DNA of 64,000 nt from Spirochaeta africana DSM 8902 (GTDB lineage: Bacteria > Spirochaetota > Spirochaetia > DSM-27196 > DSM-8902): positions 2,809,501-2,873,500 of the forward strand of contig NC_017098.1 of the NCBI RefSeq assembly GCF_000242595.2, read 5' to 3'. Shown here piece after piece: positions 26,397-33,540 of the stretch (the stretch's first letter is position 1; each line of letters begins with the position of its first letter). Both the position numbers and the translations under genes were made by a program. Below the pieces are notes generated by a model. It made no database searches. It was not told the DNA's origin and was given only the letters and a program-made list of their open reading frames with translations.

Positions 26397-27725
26397 TTAG
26401 TTCGGCCAGCTGGCGTCGATGTCACGCAGAACAGCATTCAGATCCTTGCCGTTCACGTAGTTCACCATCTCGGTCCAGAACGATCCGGCACCAACCGGCC
26501 CCGGCATCAGGTCAGACCCGTCGAAGCGGAAGGTATCCGCATCGCGAATGATCTCGGCGTAGCGGCGATCAGCCTCGGTAGCATACCAGTCCAGCGGGGT
26601 GTCGGCATGCGGAGATACGAATCCGCCGGCCTCTACCCATGCCTTGGTCGAGATACCCTGGGTCATAAAGCGAGCCAGTGCGCGTACCTCGGGGCGATCG
26701 TTGAACACACCATAGATGTCGCCGGCACCCAGTACCGGGCTGCCGAATTCCTCGTCGATCGGCGGCAGGTAGAAGAAATCCACATCCTCGCCGACAACTG
26801 CACCCTCGGGAAAGAATGCCGGAATAAAGCTGGCCTGGCGGTGCAGCCATGCTGCCGGAGGATCCTCGAACAGGGCATTCGGGGCATCACCAAACGGTAC
26901 CAGCAGGATTGCATCGGTGCCGCCCAGTACATAGTCCTCGTTGAACCAGATCTCACTCATGATCTCGAAGGCACGGCGTACTTCCGGGCTGTCGAAGGGG
27001 TGCTCGCCCACAGTCCAGGCATCATACACCTCTACCGGCGCGGTGCGCAGCAGGATGTCCTCGATCCAGTCGGTACCAACCCAGCCGGTAGCACCGGCAC
27101 TCTCGATCCCGATACTCCAGGGAACATCACCGTCAGCAACAATCTGGTCACTCAAGGCAATCAGCTCGTCCCAGGTCTCGGGGATCTGGTAGCCGCGCTC
27201 CTCGAACGGTCCCTTGGGGTACCATACCAGCGACTTTACGTTGGCCCGGTGCCAGAAACCCGACATGATCCCGTCCATGGTAGCCATGTCCAGCCAGCTC
27301 TGGTCGTACTGCTGCTGCAGATAGTCCATGCTGAACCAGTCGTTCAGGTCGATTACCTCGCCGCCGGCCACAAAGTCGCCCAGCAGGCCAGGCTGCGGGA
27401 ACGCACCCATATCCGGCGGGCTGCCGCCCTCTACACGTACGGTGATCAGCGACTCGAAGTCACCAGAACCCTCGTACACAACCTGGATACCGGTCTGTTC
27501 CTCGAAGATCCGCATGCTTTCGCGGAAGCGGCGTGCGTCTTCATCTACAAACGCACCGAATACATCGACACGTCGTCCCGACAGATCCTGTCCGTCGGTC
27601 CAGGGATTGTCGGTGTAATCTACTGCCACCGCATCATCGTCCTCGTCAGCTGCACAGGCAACAACGAGTGCCATCGCCATTGCGACGATCAGTCCCATCA
27701 TCAGGACTTTGGCCAGTTTTTTCAT
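26397..27725 (-). CDS. Sugar ABC transporter substrate-binding lipoprotein
   Basis: 442 residues, family 1 solute-binding protein. Signal peptide with lipobox LVVAC (Cys24) followed by an acidic tether (AADEDDDA). Two-lobed binding fold with SPPDMGAFPQPG in the N-lobe and aromatic patches (LNDWFSMDYLQQQYDQSWLD) that would hold the sugar rings. The mature sequence is closest in style to AglE-type alpha-glucoside-binding proteins. First gene of the operon, with AGGAGGG before ATG 27725 and its own TATAAT promoter. Confidence 0.95.
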   Translation of the reverse strand: MKKLAKVLMMGLIVAMAMALVVACAADEDDDAVAVDYTDNPWTDGQDLSGRRVDVFGAFVDEDARRFRESMRIFEEQTGIQVVYEGSGDFESLITVRVEGGSPPDMGAFPQPGLLGDFVAGGEVIDLNDWFSMDYLQQQYDQSWLDMATMDGIMSGFWHRANVKSLVWYPKGPFEERGYQIPETWDELIALSDQIVADGDVPWSIGIESAGATGWVGTDWIEDILLRTAPVEVYDAWTVGEHPFDSPEVRRAFEIMSEIWFNEDYVLGGTDAILLVPFGDAPNALFEDPPAAWLHRQASFIPAFFPEGAVVGEDVDFFYLPPIDEEFGSPVLGAGDIYGVFNDRPEVRALARFMTQGISTKAWVEAGGFVSPHADTPLDWYATEADRRYAEIIRDADTFRFDGSDLMPGPVGAGSFWTEMVNYVNGKDLNAVLRDIDASWPN

Positions 27726-27801
27726 GGAGTCCCTCCTAGAAAGATTTTCCGCTTAGATACCATCCAAGCCGAACACGATACTTAATCGCGTTACTAACTC
27801 G

Positions 27802-27830
27802 ATTATAGAACCAGGTTACACAGCACGCAA
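27802..27830 (-). promoter_or_regulatory. Promoter of the alpha-glucoside operon
   Basis: TTGCGT, 17-nt spacer and a perfect TATAAT, giving a leader of about 70 nt before the binding-protein gene. The -35 is imperfect, as expected for a regulated promoter. Confidence 0.75.
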
Positions 27831-27846
27831 GGAAAAAGATTGAGAT

Positions 27847-27886
27847 AACGGTGTTTTACCAGGTTTTTGCGCGGTAAACCGTTTCA
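27847..27886. promoter_or_regulatory. Candidate LacI-type operator pair upstream of the sugar operon
   Basis: GGTAAACCGTTTCA at 27873-27886 contains the palindrome AAAC-C-GTTT and matches 12 of 14 positions of the cre/LacI-type consensus TGWAANCGNTNWCA. A related inverted copy, AACGGTGTTTTACC, lies at 27847-27860. Both are upstream of the -35 of the sugar operon and about 75-115 nt before ackA, so they could serve either gene. Assignment to the LacI protein at 23195 is inference. Confidence 0.45.
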
Positions 27887-27925
27887 ACCCGGCCGGACAG
27901 CCGACTGCATACCGCCCGCGATTAC

Positions 27926-27955
27926 TTGCGCAGATTCACGGATATCCGGTAGAGT
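27926..27955 (+). promoter_or_regulatory. Candidate leaderless promoter of ackA
   Basis: TTGCGC, 18-nt spacer, TAGAGT. The -10 ends 6 nt before the ackA ATG and no Shine-Dalgarno is present. The hexamers are weak individually, but the spacing repeats that of other genes in the window. Confidence 0.5.
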
Positions 27956-27961
27956 ACCGCT

Positions 27962-29302
27962 ATGGAAATACTGACATTAAACTGTGGAAGCTCATCCCTG
28001 AAATACCAGCTGTACGACTGGGACAACGGCAGGGTGGTAGCATCCGGAATCGTAGAACGGGTAACCCAGCCAGGCTCGAAGATCGAACATGCCACATCCG
28101 GCAAAGAGGAACTGGTCCGCGAACAGGACTGCCCGACGCATGCCGAGGCAATCGAACTGATACTGGAGGCTCTGACCGATCCCACCTACGGTGCCATCAA
28201 CACGATCGACCAGATCAAGGCGGTTGGTCATCGGGTAGTCCACGGCGGGGAACGCTTCAGCCGCTCGGTGCTGGTTACCCCGGAGATCATCGAGGCCTTC
28301 CGTGAGCTGGCTCACCTGGCACCGCTGCACAACCCGGCCAACATCACCGGGATCGAGGCCGCCCGCAAGGTGCTGCCGGAGGTTCCCCACGCAGCAATCA
28401 TGGACACCGCCTGGCACCAGACCATGCCGCAGCATGCCTACCTGTACGCCCTGCCGCACAGCTGGTACCAGGAACACGGCGTACGCCGCTACGGCTTTCA
28501 CGGCACCTCGTTTCTGTACACCGCCAAGCGCGCTGCCGTCCTGCTGGAGAAAGACCCCTTTGAAACCAACCTGATTATTGCCCACATCGGCAACGGCTCA
28601 TCGATCTGTGCGGTTAAAAACGGCGTGTCGGTGGACACCAGCATGGGCATGACCCCGCTGGAGGGGCTGATTATGGGTACCCGCAGCGGCGATACCGACC
28701 CGGCCATCCCCTTTTATATGATCAACGAGACCGGCATGACCTCCAAAGAGGTTGAATCGGCCCTCAACAAGCAAAGCGGGGTACTGGGCATTACCGAGAA
28801 ATTTGTAGACCGACGCGATATAGAAATCGCGGCCGAGCAAGGCGACGAACGCGCTCAGCTGGCGATCGACATGGAGGCCTACCGTATTCGCAAGTATGTC
28901 GGCTCCTATGCCGCCGTGCTTGGCAGCACCGACGCCATTGTGTTCACCGCCGGGGTTGGCGAGCGTGGTCCGATCATTCGCCAGAAGGCGCTGGAAGGCC
29001 TGGAATCAATGGGGATCATCATCGACCAGCAGCGCAACTTCGCCTCGATGACCAAGAACGCCGAGACCGAGATCAGTGCACCGGACTCTCCGGTAAAGGT
29101 ATTCGTGATCCCGACCGACGAGGAACTGGTTATGACCGAGGACACCTACGCCCTGATCGACGGCACCTACAAGGAACACACCGAGTACCGCTACCGCTTC
29201 CAGGATCCGGCATACATCAATGCTGACCGCAAGGCGAAACTGCCCAAGGATCTGAAAAAATGGCAGGGGCTGGATACCACCCTGACCAAGCCCTGGCGCT
29301 GA
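27962..29302 (+). CDS. ackA: Acetate kinase with a C-terminal extension
   Basis: Converts acetyl phosphate plus ADP to acetate plus ATP, the energy-yielding step of sugar fermentation. 446 residues. ASKHA-fold motifs: [13 protein letters not shown] at the N-terminus, [23 protein letters not shown], the [10 protein letters not shown] and YGFHGTSF segments, [12 protein letters not shown], and [10 protein letters not shown]. The usual family end ([12 protein letters not shown]) is reached near residue 400; about 45 further residues, basic and aromatic, extend beyond it. Monocistronic, divergent from the sugar operon and followed by a terminator. No ribosome site precedes ATG 27962. Confidence 0.97.
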   Translation: MEILTLNCGSSSLKYQLYDWDNGRVVASGIVERVTQPGSKIEHATSGKEELVREQDCPTHAEAIELILEALTDPTYGAINTIDQIKAVGHRVVHGGERFSRSVLVTPEIIEAFRELAHLAPLHNPANITGIEAARKVLPEVPHAAIMDTAWHQTMPQHAYLYALPHSWYQEHGVRRYGFHGTSFLYTAKRAAVLLEKDPFETNLIIAHIGNGSSICAVKNGVSVDTSMGMTPLEGLIMGTRSGDTDPAIPFYMINETGMTSKEVESALNKQSGVLGITEKFVDRRDIEIAAEQGDERAQLAIDMEAYRIRKYVGSYAAVLGSTDAIVFTAGVGERGPIIRQKALEGLESMGIIIDQQRNFASMTKNAETEISAPDSPVKVFVIPTDEELVMTEDTYALIDGTYKEHTEYRYRFQDPAYINADRKAKLPKDLKKWQGLDTTLTKPWR

Positions 29303-29369
29303 TTCATAGCCCCCACCCCCGGGGGCTCTCCGCCCATGGCTTCAGGTAATATAGCTATACGGCTACACG

Positions 29370-29397
29370 GCGGCCCTGCACAGGGCCGCTTTTTTTT
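29370..29397 (+). terminator. Rho-independent terminator after ackA
   Basis: GCGGCCC and GGGCCGC stem with a 6-nt loop followed by eight T, 68 nt after the ackA stop. Confidence 0.9.
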
Positions 29398-29506
29398 ATA
29401 TCCGCGCGGCTTCGTGTCGAACCTGCGGCCTCGTTTTGCACCTGGCAGTACTATGCGCACCTGTGCAGCCATGTTTCTCGCTCTGGCCGGCCCTGTGTTT
29501 GCAGGC

Positions 29507-30064
29507 TCAGTCCTTCTGCAGGGTGCTGGTATGCACCTTCCCGGCAGCCTCGTCCCCGGACAGCCGACGGATTATCTCACAGGCAAACTCGGCCGCGGTG
29601 CCCGCGCCGCGGCTGGTGATCAGGTTATCATCGATCACCACCCGATCCTCGCAGAACTGCCCGTCGGTTACCTTCTGCTCCAATCCGGGAAAACAGGTAA
29701 AGCGCCGTCCCTTCAGGTATCCCTGGGCACTCAGCACTACCGCCGGTGCAGCACAGATAGCCGCCACCAGCCGGCCAGCAGCAAACTGCCCCTGCAGCAG
29801 CTCAGCGACCTCACCGCTGGCAGCCAGATTCTGCGCTCCTGACATCCCGCCCGGAAGGATAACCGCCTCGACGGCCCCCTCCAGCTCATCCAGGGTATAA
29901 TCGGTGGTCATCCGGATTCCGCGCGAGCCGATCACATCGCGATCGGTCACCCCTACCATATGGGTCTCGATACCGGCCCGGCGCAGAAAGTCGACCGGGG
30001 TTACCGCTTCCACCTCCTCAAAGCCATCGGCAAACAACACAATTGCGCGCGGTTGTGTACTCAT
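29507..30064 (-). CDS. DJ-1/PfpI-family protein
   Basis: 185 residues, flavodoxin-like fold of the DJ-1/ThiJ family. The conserved nucleophilic Cys104 lies in AAICAAPAVV, the conserved Glu of the family is in DGFEEVEAVTPVD (residues 13-25), and LPGGMSGAQNL precedes the nucleophile elbow. Members act as glyoxalase/deglycase-type or redox-stress proteins; the exact activity is not fixed by sequence. ATG 30064 lies six bases from AGGAGG and overlaps the MscS stop. Adjacent ATG 30067 is only three bases away from it and a much longer upstream frame lies within mscS and is rejected. It is the last gene of the three-gene MscS operon. Confidence 0.92.
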   Translation of the reverse strand: MSTQPRAIVLFADGFEEVEAVTPVDFLRRAGIETHMVGVTDRDVIGSRGIRMTTDYTLDELEGAVEAVILPGGMSGAQNLAASGEVAELLQGQFAAGRLVAAICAAPAVVLSAQGYLKGRRFTCFPGLEQKVTDGQFCEDRVVIDDNLITSRGAGTAAEFACEIIRRLSGDEAAGKVHTSTLQKD

Positions 30065-30909
30065 CATCCACCTCCTGTACTGGTTTCTTTTGGCAGCTGC
30101 AGCGGCAGTGTATCGACTGTCCAGTCCACTACCGGGGAGATGCCGGCCTCGGCAAACCCGGCCTGCAGTGCTCGCATCATCGCATTCTTGGTGGCAATCA
30201 GCGAGGTTCGGGTAAACCATATCCCGAACAGCACCTTGATGCCCCGCTCGCTGAAATCCTGCAGCAGAAACAACGGTTCCGGCTCGTCCAGACACAACGG
30301 CTCCGACCTGGCTATCCCCAGCAGCATATCCTCGAGACGCACCAGGTCGGTGTTGCGTGCTACCGTCAAGTTAAAATCCATACGCCGGATCGGAAAGCGG
30401 GTAATGTTGGTAAATTCGGTTTTTATCAGGTGCTCATTCGGTATCCGGACATAGCGATTATCAAAGGTACGGATTTTTATTGAAAGCAGATCGATCGACA
30501 GCACTACCCCGGTGGTATCTCCGATGGTGATCACATTCCCAAGCTCGAAGGATTTTTCCGATATGAGGAACATCCCGCTGATAATATTCGAGACCGATGT
30601 CTGAGCAGCAAAACCGAAGGCAATACCGGCAATACCGGCTGCCCCCAGAATAGTGCCTAGCTGCAGTCCCAGCTGGGCGAGCACACTCATCAGAATAATG
30701 ATCGACCCGATGTACATTATAATCTTGCGGATCAGCATCATCGACTGATCGGTAAAGTTTCGCTGCATGGTCCGGGTCAGAAAGAACACCACCACCCGCA
30801 GCAGAATAAATCCACCGATAATAATTGCAGCAACGGTACCGATTCGCATCAGCTGGTCCGGGGTAAACCAGTCCAGCACCTCTCTGGGCAACAACTCATC
30901 CAGACTCAC
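30064..30909 (-). CDS. mscS: Small-conductance mechanosensitive channel, MscS family
   Basis: 281 residues. Three membrane helices, the third being the Gly/Ala-rich pore helix (LGTILGAAGIAGIAFGFAAQ then TSVSNIISGMFLI, about residues 85-118). The cytoplasmic beta domain starts FELGNVITIGDTTGVV, with the characteristic PNEHLIKTEFTNITR segment. The channel releases solutes on hypo-osmotic shock. The C-terminus ends in a short Gly tail. It lies 12 nt after the conserved gene at 30922 and overlaps the DJ-1 gene start. Confidence 0.95.
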   Translation of the reverse strand: MSLDELLPREVLDWFTPDQLMRIGTVAAIIIGGFILLRVVVFFLTRTMQRNFTDQSMMLIRKIIMYIGSIIILMSVLAQLGLQLGTILGAAGIAGIAFGFAAQTSVSNIISGMFLISEKSFELGNVITIGDTTGVVLSIDLLSIKIRTFDNRYVRIPNEHLIKTEFTNITRFPIRRMDFNLTVARNTDLVRLEDMLLGIARSEPLCLDEPEPLFLLQDFSERGIKVLFGIWFTRTSLIATKNAMMRALQAGFAEAGISPVVDWTVDTLPLQLPKETSTGGG

Positions 30910-30921
30910 GCATCTATCCCC

Positions 30922-31812
30922 TTATCCATTGGTAATCTCACGCAGCAGGATCATCCCGCGCTGAAACAGATGATCAGTTGGCGATACGCGCGGCGGCATC
31001 CACGCCTCAAGCTGATCCTCGATCTTGGGCTCCCTGTCCAGAACCCCCAGCTGCAGCTCCTCCGGCCCGGTGTAGACCGCGGACACCGGACATGTCCAGA
31101 AGTTTACCTCGTGTTCCTCGCCGATGGTGCGATACAGCTTGATCTGCTCGGTCGGCACGGCGATAGAACCAATAGTAACCGAGCTGCGGGTATTGTTGCG
31201 CACCTTTACCGGGCACAGGGCATACGCCAGCGGGTCGATAGCAATATCAGGTGTGTAGGACAGGGTCTTGTCGCTGCGATGACACAGCCGGCCGGTCATC
31301 GGCCCCCCGAACCAGGTCTGCGACAGGGTGATAACCGGCAGATTCAGCAGACCAACACCCAGGTTCGCATACCCGCCCCTGGCTCGTTTGCCGGAAGCAG
31401 TCGAATTGACCACCCGCACCGACAGCCAGAGCGGGATCGCTCCGTACATCTGCAGTGACCGCCCGGCACCCAGGGTGATCGGCACCTCGGTACGCACCAC
31501 GACCGAGGTCTCCGGCAGCACCGGAAATACCCCGACCGTATCCCCATACTCCTCGGGGATAAACTCCTGCCAGTTCAGGTCGACCTCGTCCAGGGCAGAT
31601 CCGGTTCGCTGCGGCAGGATAAACCCGATAGCCTTGCCCAGCAGCCCGTGCAGACGCCCGTGCTGCACCAGCTGCGCCTCACTCTCGTCATCATGCCCGG
31701 CATGCGCCACCCGCCACACCTTGCCGCTCCGGCGAACCCAGATTCGCAGGTAGGAATTCTGCCAGTACACCGTCTCGTTTTCGCCAACCCGGCGAAGTCC
31801 CCACGTCTTCAT
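30922..31812 (-). CDS. Conserved protein next to MscS, possibly DUF432-like
   Basis: 296 residues, no signal peptide and no membrane helix. The sequence is beta-rich (for example SVVVRTEVPITLGAGRS and LWLSVRVVNSTASG) with conserved-looking GEEHEVNFWTCPVSAVYTGP near the end. Length and position before a MscS channel remind me of DUF432 proteins found beside mechanosensitive channels in archaea and bacteria, but I hold that loosely. The start is ATG 31812; a longer frame would run into the divergent ATPase gene. There is no Shine-Dalgarno, and the gene carries a TTGCCG-17-TATGCT element whose -10 ends 6 nt before ATG. Confidence 0.75.
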   Translation of the reverse strand: MKTWGLRRVGENETVYWQNSYLRIWVRRSGKVWRVAHAGHDDESEAQLVQHGRLHGLLGKAIGFILPQRTGSALDEVDLNWQEFIPEEYGDTVGVFPVLPETSVVVRTEVPITLGAGRSLQMYGAIPLWLSVRVVNSTASGKRARGGYANLGVGLLNLPVITLSQTWFGGPMTGRLCHRSDKTLSYTPDIAIDPLAYALCPVKVRNNTRSSVTIGSIAVPTEQIKLYRTIGEEHEVNFWTCPVSAVYTGPEELQLGVLDREPKIEDQLEAWMPPRVSPTDHLFQRGMILLREITNG

Positions 31813-31818
31813 GTCAAC

Positions 31819-31847
31819 AGCATAGACCGGACAGCAGCATCCGGCAA
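31819..31847 (-). promoter_or_regulatory. Candidate leaderless promoter of the mscS operon
   Basis: TTGCCG, 17-nt spacer, TATGCT on the minus strand, with the -10 ending exactly 6 nt before ATG 31812. Confidence 0.55.
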
Positions 31848-31902
31848 GCGACAGGAAAGATATCACTTCCCCTCTGGACTTTTTTACGACATACTGTAGC
31901 CC

Positions 31903-33498
31903 GTGGTACATCAAGCTCTGCGCACACGCACAATAGGTATCGCATCCGGGAAGGGCGGGGTAGGGAAAACCACCACCGCCGCCAACCTTGGGGTTTATTT
32001 TTCCCGCCGCGGGATACCGACTGCAATCCTTGATCTCGATCCGCTGTCTGACCTGGGCACCCTTTTCGACCTGGAGGATCCCGAATCGGCATCCGGACCG
32101 GCGGCAGAAATACGCACCCGCCTGGCACCACGCCTGGACCTGCTGTTTCCGAAAGCCGCACTGAACGTCAGCGATAAAAGCCGTACGGTACGGCGCTTTC
32201 TTGAGGCAAAAGGCGACAAGCTGATGCAGGTCTATCGGGTAATCCTGATCGACCTGCCGGCCGGGGGCGGGGACGAAGAAAACCTGAGCCTGCTGCCCTA
32301 CATCGGGCATCTGGTCGTGGTTACCAACCCCGAACCCACCGCCCACGTATCGGCCGGTAGCTACCTGCAGATGATTATGGAGCGCGAGCCTGACCGAGAA
32401 GTCTTCCTGTGGCACAACAAGTTTTCGCTCGAGCGCGCCGGAGAGTTCAATCCCCGCGATGTTGTTGGCAATTACCATCGCAACACACCACGAGAGGCCT
32501 GGCTGACCGATCGTTTCCGACAGCAGCTGCACGATGCCGCCTTTGTCCCCGCCGACCCGTCACTCAACCTGCTGCATGCCGAAAACCCCAACCCACTGGG
32601 GATTGTGTACCACAGCGCCCGCCAGAGTGTGCTGCATATCCTTGATGGCTGGCTGGACGCAGAAGCCTGCCCGCTGCGCCGCACCGAACAGACCCTGCCA
32701 AAGCCGCTCATCCGCCTTATCCATGGCTACCTCAGTCGCCGGCCGGATTGCGTCGAGCAGCCTGACGGGCTGCAGCAGCTCAGCGAGTACATAGACGGCA
32801 TTACCGCGGCCAGGCACAGCCTTGCGGAACAGCCGCAGATCCAGGCCGCCCTGCAGCAGCTGTTTCATGACCTGCACAGCCACCCCGTCTGGAATAACGG
32901 CATCCGTGCCCTGCAGTTGTTGTCCGAAGCAGCCGATGAGACTGAGCGGCTGTTCAGCCACAGCGACGGCCGCACCCGCAAACTACTGGACAACACCATC
33001 ATCAAACTGATGTACGCCGTGGCGATACAGCCGGAGCTCCCGCGCCTGTGCCGCAATTCCGCCGGCATGCTGCTGTTCCAGTTTGCTGCCGCCAAACTGT
33101 TTAATGTGGAAAAGGTACGCAATCTTATTCTGAGCCTGGTGCCCCACCGCAGTCAGGCCCACGGCAGACAGATACGCAACCGTCGCCTGCAGATCCAGCG
33201 GATCGTCGAGCAGGACGAACCGTACCGCAAGAAATATCTCAAGCTGCTGCGCACCAGCTACCCCCTGTTCACCCGTCAGATTGACACGGTTCACAAGACC
33301 TTTGAACTGGGACCATTGCTGTTTCGCGACGAAGACGGCCATATCCATCGCAAAGCATACGTCACCCTGCTGTCACAGCTGATTCACGATATTCTGTACA
33401 GCGGTATGGGGATCGTGGTCGGCTTTTCCTACCGCGCCGCCAGCGATGCCTTTGCCGCCGGCGCCGAGATATTGCTGGAACGCACCACCCGTACCTGA
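31903..33498 (+). CDS. ParA/MinD-type P-loop ATPase with a long helical C-terminus
   Basis: 531 residues. The N-terminal 260 residues form a SIMIBI ATPase: deviant Walker A SGKGGVGKTTTAANLG (Lys21 for nucleotide, the signature Lys16), switch I near ILDLDPLSDLG, and Walker B in VILIDLPAGGGDEE. About 270 further residues are mostly alpha-helical, Leu/Gln/Arg-rich, with no recognised domain. MinD, FleN/FlhG and ParA proteins of this size range usually end near 260-300 residues, so the extension is unusual. A positioning role (chromosome, flagella or chemoreceptor arrays) is possible but unproven. GTG start 31903, divergent from the mscS operon with 90 nt between; no ribosome site, and CATACT lies 7 nt upstream. 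Confidence 0.85.
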   Translation: MVHQALRTRTIGIASGKGGVGKTTTAANLGVYFSRRGIPTAILDLDPLSDLGTLFDLEDPESASGPAAEIRTRLAPRLDLLFPKAALNVSDKSRTVRRFLEAKGDKLMQVYRVILIDLPAGGGDEENLSLLPYIGHLVVVTNPEPTAHVSAGSYLQMIMEREPDREVFLWHNKFSLERAGEFNPRDVVGNYHRNTPREAWLTDRFRQQLHDAAFVPADPSLNLLHAENPNPLGIVYHSARQSVLHILDGWLDAEACPLRRTEQTLPKPLIRLIHGYLSRRPDCVEQPDGLQQLSEYIDGITAARHSLAEQPQIQAALQQLFHDLHSHPVWNNGIRALQLLSEAADETERLFSHSDGRTRKLLDNTIIKLMYAVAIQPELPRLCRNSAGMLLFQFAAAKLFNVEKVRNLILSLVPHRSQAHGRQIRNRRLQIQRIVEQDEPYRKKYLKLLRTSYPLFTRQIDTVHKTFELGPLLFRDEDGHIHRKAYVTLLSQLIHDILYSGMGIVVGFSYRAASDAFAAGAEILLERTTRT

Positions 33499-33540
33499 AC
33501 CGGTGAACTGTTCCGACTCTGTCAGAGCATTGTCGGGCAG

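Noticed and set aside
29336-29842. Plus-strand frame with an apparent signal peptide (MRTCAAMFLALAGPVFA)
   Set aside because: It begins before the ackA terminator and runs through the antisense of the DJ-1 gene; the signal-like stretch is short and no ribosome site precedes it.
31813-32532. Upstream extension of the mscS-operon gene to 536 codons
   Set aside because: It runs antisense through the ATPase gene and has no domain there; ATG 31812 with its promoter is the better start.
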